Source: Saprospiraceae bacterium (GTDB taxonomy: Bacteria; Bacteroidota; Bacteroidia; Chitinophagales; Saprospiraceae). From it: a stretch of DNA of 64,000 nt. Position numbers and translations under genes: made by a program. The stretch spans positions 1 to 64,000 of the forward strand of contig JAHBTW010000011.1 in NCBI GenBank assembly GCA_019638385.1, written 5' to 3'. The notes under the pieces were generated by a model. It had not been told where the DNA came from. It ran no database searches and worked only from the letters and a program-made list of their open reading frames with translations. This document shows, piece by piece, positions 17,152 through 26,309 of the stretch (position 1 is the first letter of the stretch; each line of letters starts with the position of its first letter).

Positions 17152-17750
17152 AAAAGGATATTCCGACTTCGGAACCACAACACCCCATTGATGTCTATTT
17201 TCGCGAGCAGGAGGCCAATATCCCGATCGTTTTCAATCCGGCGCATTGGGATGCATTGGAAGCCATGCTTGATGAGGCTGTTTCCGAAGGCGGCCCGTTG
17301 CCCGGTATGCACCGCTCTGACGGCGCTACGGCCATTGTTCGCCCGTCGAACCCGCTATCCTGGAAGCGCTTGTTGGGGCTTGTATTGGCGAGTTTGTTTC
17401 TGGCCACGGTTCCGGCTGCGGACTTGATCCTGCAATCGCAAAGAACAACCGGCCACAACAGTGTTTCGGTGGCGGCGCCTGCCGCTGAACCGGCGGTGGC
17501 TCCTTCAAATTACGCTCACCCCGCTGCCTCGCAGGTTCCGAACACATCGGCGCCATTGCCTTTGCCGTCGGCAGAAACCGCATTCGCGCCGGAAAAGACC
17601 TCACCCGTTGATACGGCGCTCGCCCCGTCGCAGATTCCGGGCTCACTGCATAGCACCCGGCTTGACAGTCTGGCAGCCGTCGAAGAGTGGCAGGCAAAAC
17701 AGGATTCCACGGCGGAGCAGAAGAAAAAGAAAAAGCACTTGTTTTGGTGA
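17148..17750 (+). CDS. Membrane protein downstream of sigma factor, possible anti-sigma
   Basis: 200 residues from ATG 17148, whose ATGA overlaps the sigma factor stop. The cytoplasmic N-terminal ~85 residues include a segment DVYFREQEANIPIVFNPAHW often seen in Bacteroidota anti-sigma-like proteins. One transmembrane helix follows (LLGLVLASLFLATVPAADLIL), then a long low-complexity Ala/Pro/Thr periplasmic stretch ending in EQKKKKKHLFW. No zinc-binding anti-sigma motif is visible, so the anti-sigma role rests on position and topology. Confidence 0.75.
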   Translation: MKKDIPTSEPQHPIDVYFREQEANIPIVFNPAHWDALEAMLDEAVSEGGPLPGMHRSDGATAIVRPSNPLSWKRLLGLVLASLFLATVPAADLILQSQRTTGHNSVSVAAPAAEPAVAPSNYAHPAASQVPNTSAPLPLPSAETAFAPEKTSPVDTALAPSQIPGSLHSTRLDSLAAVEEWQAKQDSTAEQKKKKKHLFW

Positions 17751-17771
17751 GCGAGGATACAGCGGTATCTC

Positions 17772-19904
17772 TCACTTCACCGGAAAAAGGCTGATCGCAA
17801 ACCCGCCGCCCGGCGCCATGCGCACGGTCATGATGTTGTTGTGATCCACCTCCGCTGTATTAATTTGGTAATCCAAGGGGTTGTTGTTCCAATGCGCTTT
17901 CGGACCGTCGGCATAAAAAGTGGCTTTATACTTTTGGCCTTTCGGCAAAAAACTGAATGACACCTCCTGTGTGCGTTCCCGGTCGCCCGTGACGCCGCCC
18001 ACAAACCAGGCATCGGTGCCGCGCTCCTGCCGGGCAATGACGACAAAATCGCCCACCTCGCCGTCGAGTACTTTGGTCTCGTTCCAATCCACGCCCACGT
18101 CGCGGATGAACTGGAACATGGGGTGCAACTGTCCGTTCGGCAGATAGTAGTGTTCGGGCAGGTCGCAGAGCATTTGGATGGGGCTGTACAGTACCACATA
18201 CAGCGCGAGTTGCTGTGCCAGCGTCGTGTTTACCTGATTCTCTTTTTTGTACTCATCGAATTTGATGTTGAACACGCCCGGGGTGAAATCAATGGGGCCG
18301 CTCAGCATTCGGGTGAAGGCCACGGTGGGAATGTGGGCGGGCGGATTGCCGCCGTCGGAAGCCCATGCGTTGAACTCCTGCCCGCGCAGTCCTTCGCGTG
18401 CAATGAAGTTGGGGTAAGTGCGCCGCAGGCCGGTATCCTTGATGGGTTCGTGGGCGTTGATGGCGATTTTGTAGGTGGCCGCTTTGTCAATCACATGCTG
18501 GTAGTGCCGCACCATCCACTGCCCGTGGTGGTATTCGCCGGCGGGAATTATCTTGCCCACATAGCCGGTCTTGACGGAATTCATGCCGTGTTTTTTCATA
18601 AAAGTATAAGCCTCGTCCATTTGCTTTTCGTAGGTGCGGGGCGCAGAAGATGTTTCGTGGTGCATGATGATTTCCACGCCTTTTTCTTTGGCGTAAGCCG
18701 TCACCGCGTCGAAGTCGTAGTCGGGGTAAGGAGTCATGAAATCGAATACGCCTTCGCGGTCGTCGGTGTTGATCCATTTGTCCCAGCCGGTATTCCAGCC
18801 TTCCACGAGCAGTCCGCGAATGCCGTTGGCCGATGCGAAATCAATGTATTTCATGGCGTTTTCAGTGGTGGCGCCGTGCCGGGAACCGCTTTTGGCGCCT
18901 TGCGTGAACGTGGTCATGTCCTGGCTGCCTTCCAGGTCCCAGGTGGATTTGCCGATGTGCATTTCCCACCAGATGCCGACATATTTCATGGGGGTGAAAT
19001 AGCTCACATCGCCGATTTTGTTGGGTTCGTTGAGGTTCAGTACGAGTTTCGACTCAATGAGGTCGCCGGCTCTTTTCGCAATTTGTATGCTGCGCCAGGG
19101 CGTTTTGAAGGGCAGCGAAATCCATGCTTTGCCGCCGGTGCGCTCCGATCCTGCCAAGCCGCTGGTGAATTTCAGCGCGTCCTTGTCCACCAGCAGTGTC
19201 ATGTCGGCATAGTCGGTCAGATTGGCCTCGTGGAAGCTGAGGTAAATGCCCTCGGCGGTTTTGAGCGTCACGGGGGTATTGACGGCGTTGAACGGGATGT
19301 AGGTAGCGTTCAGGTTGGGATGGTTTCTGTATTTAATGGCATCAATTTCGGAGAATTTGGTGGCGTGATACAGGTGTTCGTAGATGTCCCAGTCGCCGGG
19401 CTGCCACCATACCTGATGGTCGCCTGTGAGTTTAAATTCGGATGTTTCAGCCGTTACTAATAGAGAATCCACATTGATTTGCGAAGGCAGTTCATAGCGG
19501 AAGCCGATCCCGTCATCATATACTTTGAAGATGACGTTGAGCCGGCGCCTGTCGGGGGTTTCCAAAAAAAACTTCTTCGAATTGTAATGGTCCAACACGG
19601 TTTTCTGCTCGCCCCAGGGCATCTCCCAGGTTTCCTTTGCGGAGGCGGCTTCTGATTTCATGAGGGTGAAATCCTGATCGAATCCCGGATGACCTTTGAA
19701 CTCAAACCCACCGATGTATGAGGTGTCAATGACCACAGCCGACTCATAGGTGCAGGTGTAATACGGGCGGCCCTCGTCGTTGAGGCCGAATTGTACCGTG
19801 ATTTTTCCGTCGGGGGAGACAATGGTATCGGTCGTATCGGCGGCTTTGTTGCAGGAAGTAAACAACGCTGAGAAGAGGAGCGCAGCAAGGAGGAGGTATC
19901 TCAT
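17772..19904 (-). CDS. Glycoside hydrolase family 97 (SusB-like), lipoprotein
   Basis: 710 residues. The start is ATG 19904, which gives a lipoprotein signal (MRYLLLAALLFSALFTSC, lipobox FTSC). GH97 features: N-terminal beta-sandwich region (IVSPDGKITVQFGLNDEGRPYY), the TIM-barrel segments GIRGLLVEGWNTGWDKW and IMHHETSSAPRTYEKQMD, and INAHEPIKDTGLRRTYPNF with EGLRGQEFNAW, which hold Glu residues used by inverting members. The family hydrolyses alpha-glucosides or alpha-galactosides. No SusC/SusD genes are adjacent. Confidence 0.92.
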   Translation of the reverse strand: MRYLLLAALLFSALFTSCNKAADTTDTIVSPDGKITVQFGLNDEGRPYYTCTYESAVVIDTSYIGGFEFKGHPGFDQDFTLMKSEAASAKETWEMPWGEQKTVLDHYNSKKFFLETPDRRRLNVIFKVYDDGIGFRYELPSQINVDSLLVTAETSEFKLTGDHQVWWQPGDWDIYEHLYHATKFSEIDAIKYRNHPNLNATYIPFNAVNTPVTLKTAEGIYLSFHEANLTDYADMTLLVDKDALKFTSGLAGSERTGGKAWISLPFKTPWRSIQIAKRAGDLIESKLVLNLNEPNKIGDVSYFTPMKYVGIWWEMHIGKSTWDLEGSQDMTTFTQGAKSGSRHGATTENAMKYIDFASANGIRGLLVEGWNTGWDKWINTDDREGVFDFMTPYPDYDFDAVTAYAKEKGVEIIMHHETSSAPRTYEKQMDEAYTFMKKHGMNSVKTGYVGKIIPAGEYHHGQWMVRHYQHVIDKAATYKIAINAHEPIKDTGLRRTYPNFIAREGLRGQEFNAWASDGGNPPAHIPTVAFTRMLSGPIDFTPGVFNIKFDEYKKENQVNTTLAQQLALYVVLYSPIQMLCDLPEHYYLPNGQLHPMFQFIRDVGVDWNETKVLDGEVGDFVVIARQERGTDAWFVGGVTGDRERTQEVSFSFLPKGQKYKATFYADGPKAHWNNNPLDYQINTAEVDHNNIMTVRMAPGGGFAISLFPVK

Positions 19905-19927
19905 GGCAGGTTGATTTTTGTGATTCT

Positions 19928-19935
19928 CAAAGATA
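19928..19935 (-). promoter_or_regulatory. Probable -7 element for the GH97 gene
   Basis: Minus strand TATCTTTG, 24 bases upstream of ATG 19904. Full TAnnTTTG match; supports the shorter start. Confidence 0.5.
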
Positions 19936-20004
19936 GGAAAAGATGTTGTCTTTCCATCAGTCCCGCACGGCATCGTGAAAGGAGCAAATAGATGGGCGAA
20001 ATGG

Positions 20005-21189
20005 TCAAAAAATATTTCCGCCCCACACGAAGTCTGTGAAACCTGCACGGCCAGGATAGCGGCCAATCACTTGAAATTCCTCCAACCCAATGGCCGTCGC
20101 ATTGTACTTGAGGCCGTTCAAGTGCTGCGGGGTGGGGGTTTCCTTTACCTCGAAAGCCCGTTTTTCGTCGAGGACAAAATCAATCTCCAGGCTTTTCGAT
20201 TTTTCAAAATAGTTCAACTGGCCCAGCGGGGCAAGCTGGTTGGCGATGGCATTCTCAAAGACGTGTCCGCTGGAAAGCCCTTTCTGGAGGTTGTTCAGAA
20301 TGCCCGTGTCGGTGAAATAGACCTTGGGTTGGCTGGTCAGTTCCTTGTCTATGCCTTTGGCCAAAGGTCTGACCTGCCGGATGAAGTAGGTGTAATCAAG
20401 CAGCGAGATATAGTCCTTCACCTTGTGGCGGTTGAGGCCGATGATACTGGACAGCTTGCTATAGTCCAGCTTGCTGCCCGACCGCCCTGCCAGCAGCAGC
20501 ATGAGCTTATAAAGCGAGTCCGTCATTTCAAAATCAGACAACAGCTTGATATCCAGTTCGATATAAGCGTTGATGATATCGGAGAGGTAGTCCCGGCGGT
20601 CGGATGCGCTGTCCGCCAGCACCACTTCCGGGAAACCGCCGTACTCGACATACTCTTCGTAAAGGCCACTGTACAGGTCGTAGTAGGTGCGCAGGAAGGG
20701 GCGATTGCGTTCCAGTTCCATTTGAGGTTTGTAGGCTTCCCGAAAAACGAGAAACTCCCGAAAGTCGAGCGGCCAGAGTTCAAATATTTTTTTTCGCCCG
20801 GCAAGGCTTTCCGAGAAATGGTTTTTCAGGTAAAAAGAACTGGACCCTGACACGATGAATTTGACGCCGTAGGTGTCGTAAAAGCTCTTGACGACGCTCG
20901 GTAGGTTTTTCACCAACTGTATTTCGTCGAGGGCGATGACCGCCGGGGCAGAAAAATCAATACCCAATTGCACCAGCCCACGCTCGATATCGGCATAGGA
21001 GTCTTGGTTGAAAAGGTGCCGGTGCTCAATGCGCTCCAAATCGAGGAAAATTTTGTTGGTATGCCCAACCCTGTCGAGCAGGTAGCGGATGGCGGTGGTC
21101 TTGCCGACCCGCCTCATACCGGTGATTACCGTAACCTGCTTTTGGGGTATATGGGCTTCGAGCTCCTCAAATGTTTTTCGATTGTACAT
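20005..21189 (-). CDS. AAA-family ATPase with DUF4143 domain
   Basis: 394 residues from ATG 21189 (MYNRKTFEELEAHIP). Walker A is GMRRVGKTTAIR at about residues 24-35 and Walker B is VIALDEIQLVKN, followed by sensor-type FIVSGSSSFYL. The C-terminal third is the DUF4143 region (VYFTDTGILNNLQ, ENAIANQLAPLG, LEIDFVLDEKRAFEVKETP), which looks like a degenerate nuclease fold with a D...ExK pattern. The family is common as a stand-alone accessory gene; its role is unclear. AAA_14-type organisation. Confidence 0.88.
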   Translation of the reverse strand: MYNRKTFEELEAHIPQKQVTVITGMRRVGKTTAIRYLLDRVGHTNKIFLDLERIEHRHLFNQDSYADIERGLVQLGIDFSAPAVIALDEIQLVKNLPSVVKSFYDTYGVKFIVSGSSSFYLKNHFSESLAGRKKIFELWPLDFREFLVFREAYKPQMELERNRPFLRTYYDLYSGLYEEYVEYGGFPEVVLADSASDRRDYLSDIINAYIELDIKLLSDFEMTDSLYKLMLLLAGRSGSKLDYSKLSSIIGLNRHKVKDYISLLDYTYFIRQVRPLAKGIDKELTSQPKVYFTDTGILNNLQKGLSSGHVFENAIANQLAPLGQLNYFEKSKSLEIDFVLDEKRAFEVKETPTPQHLNGLKYNATAIGLEEFQVIGRYPGRAGFTDFVWGGNIF

Positions 21190-21312
21190 AAACCCAGGTA
21201 ATTTGTACAAAATTATCACAAATTCTCCGACTCAATGAAGTTTTATTGTACAAATTTTCCAAAACAGGTTGTGTGAATAGCTCAATGCTTGGCCTGGCAT
21301 CTGGTTTTATGA

Positions 21313-21477
21313 TCCGAAAAGGGGGAGGGAAAGCAGGATATTATTTCTACTTTTGGATGTCAAAACGCACTCAACACAGTCGGCAATCTGCTGTCGGAGA
21401 ACCAATTCGAAAAAATCGCTTTTACGCCCATGACGATTTTGATCGCGGTGCTATGTGGGGTTCTATTGCGTAAGTAA
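21313..21477 (+). pseudogene. Possible C-terminal gene remnant
   Basis: After an in-frame TGA at 21310-21312 the frame reads 54 residues with a protein-like composition (IISTFGCQNALNTVGNLLSE then FTPMTILIAVLCGVLLRK) and ends at TAA. The last 18 residues look like a membrane helix with a basic end. There is no start codon in good context. I do not recognise the parent family; it could be chance. Confidence 0.2.
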
Positions 21478-21486
21478 GCGCCCCCC

Positions 21487-23466
21487 TCACTCCATCACCG
21501 TCACCCGAATATCCACACGACGATATTTCTCCTTTGGCCCCGCCCCGCGTTGCACCCCTTTTCCTTCGATGAAAATTTGATCCACAATGATTTGATTGGC
21601 GATGAGTTGCAGGGCTACCTGTTTGGCGCGTTCTTCGCTGAGCTTGAGGTTATACACGTCGGCGCCGATATCGTCGGCAAAGCCTACGATGTGTACCTTG
21701 GCTATGTCTTTGTCTGATAAAGACTGCACGAATGCCTGAAACGGCCCGATGGATTCTGCCGTGACGGTTGCCTTATCAAAATCGAAATAAACGGCATGCA
21801 CGATGTCTCTTTTCATTTTTTGCCTCGGTGCGGCGCCGGGCGTCTCCCCGGCACTTCCCGGCGCAGGTGCAGCTACCGTACCGGGCGGCAAGATGGGCTG
21901 TAAGAGCACGTCAATGACGTAGAAGTTGCGATTGTCCCAGGTGGGGATGGGAAATTGCCAGTGGTAGGGCTGGTAAAAGCGGCGCTCGCTGCGGATGTCG
22001 AGGGTTTCGCCGGCCGGCACACACAGAAAGAAGCGGCCTTCGCGGTCGGTCGTTATGGAATCGCGCCCTTCGATGTGGAGCGTAACCTGCAGCGGAATGT
22101 CGAGGATAGAATCTTTTACAAACCCCTCCACCAGCGTGACGGGATCGCTGTAGAGTTGTTCCGAGAGTTGGAAATAATAGATGTCCATGCCGCCGTATCC
22201 ATCGGGGCGGTCGGAGGCAAAATAGCCGGTTTGGCCGTCGGCAGAGAGGGAGAATCCCAGTTCGCGATAAGCGGTATTCACCGGCGGGCCGAGATTGACG
22301 GGCGTGGTCCATTGCCCGTCCACATCTTTCCACGACACGAAGATGTCCTGCTCACCCATGCCGGGATGGCCGGTAGAGGAGAAGTAGAGGGTCTTGCCGT
22401 CGGTGGTGATGAACGGGGCTTCTTCGTCAGCGGGGGTATTGATTTTGAGGCCGAGATTGTGGGGATTTCCCCAGGTTCCGTCGGGTTGTTTTTCGCTGTA
22501 CCACAGGTCGGTGCCGCCGATGCCGCCGGGGCGGTTGCTGGCGAAATAGAGCACGTTCCCGTCGCAACTCACGGAGGCCTGCGACTCCCATTTTTCGGAA
22601 TTGGCCAGGCCCTTTAGCGGCCCCAATACGTTGACACTTAGGTCTTCGGGCACGAGCGCGGCCTCCCACAGGTCGCAGGGGCCGATCACTTGTTCTCGCC
22701 CGCAAGCGGTAAAAACAAAATGCCGGCCGTTGCGCACCAGCGACGACATGCCCTCATTGTGTTTGGTATTGAAACCGGTGCTCATCGGCGTGCCGGTCAG
22801 CCAGGCGCCGTTTTCGTTGCGGCTGTAGTAGAGGTCTTCGTCCGAATTTGTGCCCTTGCGGCGGGTGTAGAACATCCACAGGCGGTCGTTGCTCATCGAG
22901 GGGAAGTACTCATCGGCGCGGGTATTGATGCCGCCGCCCAGGTTGTTGACGGTGGTTACGTTGAGCAGCTTGATCGAATCCATAGAAATATGACAGGCGC
23001 GGATGGAAGCCGGCAGGCGCAGGAGGTAGTCGGTTTCTTCATACATCTCGCGTTCGCCGCGCAGGCCGAACTGGTTAACGGAGCGCTTTTGAAGTTCCTG
23101 GAACCGGTCGAAGTACTGCACGGCGAGTACATAGTTGCCGGTTTTGTAGCACAATTCTCCGATCTGAAAATACAATCCCCGCGAAAACAACGAGTCTGTC
23201 TCCACAATGGAAATGTAATAGTCGAGCGCTTTTTCGTAATCTTTCATCAACTCGTGGCAGGCGCCGGCAAAGCGTCGGGCGGTGAGCATGTCGGGTCGGG
23301 TAGCCAATACCTGTTCATAAGCATTGAGCGCTTTTTTGAGTTTGCCTTCCCGCATGGCCGTTTCACCGATGAGGAGCCATTCGTTGACGGTTTGAGCGCC
23401 GGCATAGCGCGCGCCTGCAGAAAAGAAGAGGAGCAAAAAGAGCAGTCGTAGTATAGTTGCATTCAT
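21487..23466 (-). CDS. PorE-like T9SS envelope protein: TPR, PD40 propeller, CRD, OmpA
   Basis: 659 residues from ATG 23466 with signal peptide (MNATILRLLFLLLFFSAGARY). Order of domains: TPR repeats (~25-120; AMREGKLKKALNAYEQVL, HELMKDYEKALDYYISIV), PD40-type propeller (~170-440; LYFASNRPGGIGGTDLWYSE, TLYFSSTGHPGMGEQDIFVS, GYFASDRPDGYGGMDIYYFQ), carboxypeptidase-regulatory-like domain (~450-510), and OmpA C-terminal domain (~545-659; VYFDFDKATVTAES, VGFADDIGADVYNLKLSEERAK). This is the architecture of PorE, which anchors the T9SS to peptidoglycan. Several related OmpA proteins share it, so orthology is not certain. No obvious lipobox. Confidence 0.88.
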   Translation of the reverse strand: MNATILRLLFLLLFFSAGARYAGAQTVNEWLLIGETAMREGKLKKALNAYEQVLATRPDMLTARRFAGACHELMKDYEKALDYYISIVETDSLFSRGLYFQIGELCYKTGNYVLAVQYFDRFQELQKRSVNQFGLRGEREMYEETDYLLRLPASIRACHISMDSIKLLNVTTVNNLGGGINTRADEYFPSMSNDRLWMFYTRRKGTNSDEDLYYSRNENGAWLTGTPMSTGFNTKHNEGMSSLVRNGRHFVFTACGREQVIGPCDLWEAALVPEDLSVNVLGPLKGLANSEKWESQASVSCDGNVLYFASNRPGGIGGTDLWYSEKQPDGTWGNPHNLGLKINTPADEEAPFITTDGKTLYFSSTGHPGMGEQDIFVSWKDVDGQWTTPVNLGPPVNTAYRELGFSLSADGQTGYFASDRPDGYGGMDIYYFQLSEQLYSDPVTLVEGFVKDSILDIPLQVTLHIEGRDSITTDREGRFFLCVPAGETLDIRSERRFYQPYHWQFPIPTWDNRNFYVIDVLLQPILPPGTVAAPAPGSAGETPGAAPRQKMKRDIVHAVYFDFDKATVTAESIGPFQAFVQSLSDKDIAKVHIVGFADDIGADVYNLKLSEERAKQVALQLIANQIIVDQIFIEGKGVQRGAGPKEKYRRVDIRVTVME

Positions 23467-23558
23467 GGGCGTTGATGGGATTTCCAGCCCGCAAGATAGA
23501 GAATACACTAATTATATGTTGCACATCCAGCGGCGTTTTCCGACTTTTGGCGGCTATT

Positions 23559-24083
23559 ATGAAATTATGGACTTTTCAATCGGCGGAAGTGGAGATCTGG
23601 CTCGAAAAACAACCTGTTTTTCGGGCGGATTGGAAGTTTACGCCCCTTATTTGGCGGCCTTCCTACCAGTGGATGGCCGAAGTTATGGAAAGCTACGGAA
23701 TTGCGTTGAACGGATTTGCCCCCGTGTGGGCCTGGCACTCCTGCCGCGAATGGAACCGCCCGCCCACGGTAGAAACAGCACTGATGTTGCTCACCGATTA
23801 CCAATTGCTCAACGGAATGGTCGTCATTGAAATGGAGGCGCCCGACGAGCTGTGCCTGCTTTCCACTTATTCCCGCTTTAACGATCTGTTGAACGAGGTC
23901 ATTGATGAAGGCGCCGTGCTGCATCCGCAAGGGTATGCCGATATGTTTCAACTCCCCGTTCCGCTCAACGGCGACGATATACAAGCCGTCCTGCCCTGCA
24001 TTGACATGGACTGGATAACCGATATACGCGCCATTGACATCAAGCCGGGCAAGAGCGATTACGATCCGGAGATATTGTTATAA
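23559..24083 (+). CDS. DUF3841 domain-containing protein
   Basis: 174 residues from ATG 23559. The family pattern is clear: MKLWTFQSAEVEIWLE at the start, then YQWMAEVMESYGI, the PVWAWHSCREWNRPP segment, LLTDYQLLNGMVVIEMEAPDELCLLSTYS, and the late CIDMDWITDIRAIDI. Cytosolic protein of unknown function. The stop lies 2 bp from the convergent rocD stop. Confidence 0.85.
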   Translation: MKLWTFQSAEVEIWLEKQPVFRADWKFTPLIWRPSYQWMAEVMESYGIALNGFAPVWAWHSCREWNRPPTVETALMLLTDYQLLNGMVVIEMEAPDELCLLSTYSRFNDLLNEVIDEGAVLHPQGYADMFQLPVPLNGDDIQAVLPCIDMDWITDIRAIDIKPGKSDYDPEILL

Positions 24084-24085
24084 AA

Positions 24086-25336
24086 TTATTCGCCCGGTTG
24101 ATAGTGCAAAACCGTCTGCTCAATGATGTCGCAGCATTCGTGCATCTGATCTTCCGTCATCACGAGCGGCGGCGCAAAACGGATGATGTTGCCGTGGGTC
24201 GGTTTGGCCAAAAGGCCGTTATCGGCCATGCGCATGCAGATGTCCCAGGCAGTTTGGCCGTCTTCGTGGTCGTCAATGACGATGGCATTGAGCAGCCCTT
24301 TGCCGCGCACGGCGGTGACCAATCCGGTACGGTTGACTAAGTTTTCCTGCATCCGTTGGCGGAAAATCTGCCCCAGGTATTCCGCGTTTTCGGCCAATTT
24401 TTCGTCCTTTATCACTTCGAGCGATGCCATTGCTACGGCACAGGCCAGCGGATTGCCGCCGAAGGTAGAGCCGTGTTCGCCTGGCTTGATGGAAAGCATG
24501 ATTTCATTGCGCGCCAGCGCTGCCGACACCGGAAACACGCCGCCGCCGAGCGCCTTGCCCAGTACCAATATATCGGGGCGGAAGCCTTCGTGATCGCAGG
24601 CCAGCAAGCGCCCCGTGCGGCCGATGCCCGTTTGCACTTCATCGGCAATGAAGAGTACATTGTGTTGGCGGCACAAGTCATAAGCGCTGCGCAGGTAGCC
24701 CGCATCGGGCACTACCACGCCCGCTTCGCCCTGTATGGGTTCCACCATGAAGCCGGCCACGGTGGGGTCTTGCAGGGCTTCTTCGAGCGCTTCGAGGTCG
24801 TTGTAGGGTATGATGAGATAGCCCGGCATGTACGGGCCGAAGTCTTTGGTGCTCTTGGGGTCGGTGGAGGAGGAAATGGCCGCCAGGGTACGCCCCCAGA
24901 AATTGCCGGCGGCAAATATGATTTTGGCCTCATTGGCGGGCACGCCCTTCACGGTATAGGCCCATTTGCGGGCGAGTTTCACAGCGGTTTCGCCACCCTC
25001 CACGCCTGTATTGGCAGGTAATACGCGGTCGTAGCCGAAATATTCGGTGATGTACCGCTCAAAAGGACCGAGCATGTCGTTGTAAAAAGCCCGCGAAGTG
25101 AGGGTCATTTTTTGAGCCTGCTCTGTGAGCGCCCCGATGATGCGTGGGTGGCAATGCCCCTGATTGACCGCCGAATAAGCCGAAAGGAAGTCGAAATATT
25201 GCTTGCCTTCCACATCCCATACATGCACGCCCTGCCCGCGCGACAACACCACCGGCAAGGGGTGATAATTGTGTGCGCCGTAGCGGTCTTCCAATGCCAT
25301 AAAATCCTGTGAGCCGATTGTGCGTGCCTGTACCAT
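24086..25336 (-). CDS. rocD: Ornithine--oxo-acid aminotransferase
   Basis: 416 residues, normal length. Class III PLP aminotransferase converting ornithine and 2-oxoglutarate to glutamate semialdehyde and glutamate. Landmarks: YFDFLSAYSAVNQGHCHP, TGVEGGETAVKLARKWAY, the PLP-pocket Asp in LFIADEVQTGIGRTG, and the Schiff-base Lys in LVLGKALGGGVFPVSA. HGSTFGGNPLACA completes the active site. It lies alone on the minus strand, so it is probably catabolic. Confidence 0.94.
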   Translation of the reverse strand: MVQARTIGSQDFMALEDRYGAHNYHPLPVVLSRGQGVHVWDVEGKQYFDFLSAYSAVNQGHCHPRIIGALTEQAQKMTLTSRAFYNDMLGPFERYITEYFGYDRVLPANTGVEGGETAVKLARKWAYTVKGVPANEAKIIFAAGNFWGRTLAAISSSTDPKSTKDFGPYMPGYLIIPYNDLEALEEALQDPTVAGFMVEPIQGEAGVVVPDAGYLRSAYDLCRQHNVLFIADEVQTGIGRTGRLLACDHEGFRPDILVLGKALGGGVFPVSAALARNEIMLSIKPGEHGSTFGGNPLACAVAMASLEVIKDEKLAENAEYLGQIFRQRMQENLVNRTGLVTAVRGKGLLNAIVIDDHEDGQTAWDICMRMADNGLLAKPTHGNIIRFAPPLVMTEDQMHECCDIIEQTVLHYQPGE

Positions 25337-25427
25337 GACGTTTGATTTTGGTTAGTGGCCGCAAAGTTCCGAAGAATTGGCGGGTTTTACATCACCCGGA
25401 GTTCGGTTTGAAATAACGCGGGGTGGA

Positions 25428-25436
25428 GGGGGGGGG
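25428..25436. repeat. G9 homopolymer in the rocD upstream spacer
   Basis: Nine G in a row within GGGGTGGA...GTGGA, about 92 bases upstream of the rocD ATG. Could vary in length by slippage; it is outside any coding frame. Confidence 0.4.
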
Positions 25437-25472
25437 TGGAGAACAGAATGATATACTAATCTACGACGGATT

Positions 25473-26183
25473 TTATTCTTTCATAATCTGTTCCGCTTTG
25501 TAAATATCCACGATAAAGTTGGCCAATATTTGACCCATTTTATCTTTGTGTGTATGCATCCAAAGGCGAACTTCCCGGTCTGTAATTTTTACATTGAGGG
25601 ATATTTCCTCTTCTTTTGCTTTGCTTTTGGAAAGGGCTTCAGCCAGTTTGATTTTTTCTTCCCAAGTTATTTTCAGGGGTTCTTTGTTCCACTCCATCTC
25701 ATCGAAGTCGGGATCGTAGGCGATGTGATCGTCACTATAGTATATGTTTTGTTCGGGTACGAGGATACCGCGTTCGGCCAGCGCCAATGCATCAGCAGCA
25801 CGCAATTGAGTATCGCCTAAGTTTTCGATAACAAGCCCTTCCAAACTCTCTTGGTTTTTGGCCTTTTGGACAGCCTGCTCAACGGTCACTTTCATCTTCA
25901 TGTTGATTTGATAAACTGTTGCTAGGTAAGATTTTATTTCGCCTTTGTTTGCCTGCCTCGCTGAAATTATCCTTATGGTGGCCGACCGGAGGGTATATAC
26001 GACCGAAATGAGGATTTTTCCAAATGTTTTTCCGATTCTGATGATTCTCAATTCCGTATCGGAATATCCCAAAAATTCGACAGCATTTTTATCTTCAAAA
26101 ACTTCTTTCGCTTTTTCAAAGCTGAGAAAATGTTTTTGCTGATTGGATTTATTTTTGCTTTCGTCCCATTCGTATGGTAGCAT
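25473..26183 (-). CDS. BrnT-type toxin fused in frame to antitoxin-like domain
   Basis: 236 residues from ATG 26183. Residues 1-88 follow the BrnT RNase pattern: YEWDESKNKSNQQKHFLSFE, EVFEDKNAV, ILISVVYTLRSATIRIISAR. Typical BrnT proteins end here. Instead the frame continues without a stop through MKMKVTVEQ (~residues 95-103) into an acidic linker and a helical C-terminus (EEISLNVKITDREVRLWMHT), like a separate antitoxin gene. A lost stop codon at the toxin-antitoxin junction would explain this, or it is a true self-inhibited fusion. The second half matches no antitoxin family that I recognise with certainty. Confidence 0.75.
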   Translation of the reverse strand: MLPYEWDESKNKSNQQKHFLSFEKAKEVFEDKNAVEFLGYSDTELRIIRIGKTFGKILISVVYTLRSATIRIISARQANKGEIKSYLATVYQINMKMKVTVEQAVQKAKNQESLEGLVIENLGDTQLRAADALALAERGILVPEQNIYYSDDHIAYDPDFDEMEWNKEPLKITWEEKIKLAEALSKSKAKEEEISLNVKITDREVRLWMHTHKDKMGQILANFIVDIYKAEQIMKE

Positions 26184-26309
26184 ACCGCGAGTTTTTACAC
26201 CACAAAGGTACGCTACGTTTGAGATTGTTGGCGTATCCATTATGGCAGCCAATGTTTTGGCGTAAAGTTGTGTGTTTTTTAGCCCCGCCGCAGGCTCTAC
26301 ATAAAAAGA

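Noticed and set aside
18123..19460. Long plus-strand open frame opposite the GH97 gene
   Set aside because: Antisense shadow caused by high GC codon use; the minus-strand GH97 protein is unambiguous.
22690..23451. 253-codon plus-strand frame opposite the PorE-like gene
   Set aside because: Composition is that of an antisense reading; the opposite strand encodes clear TPR and PD40 domains.
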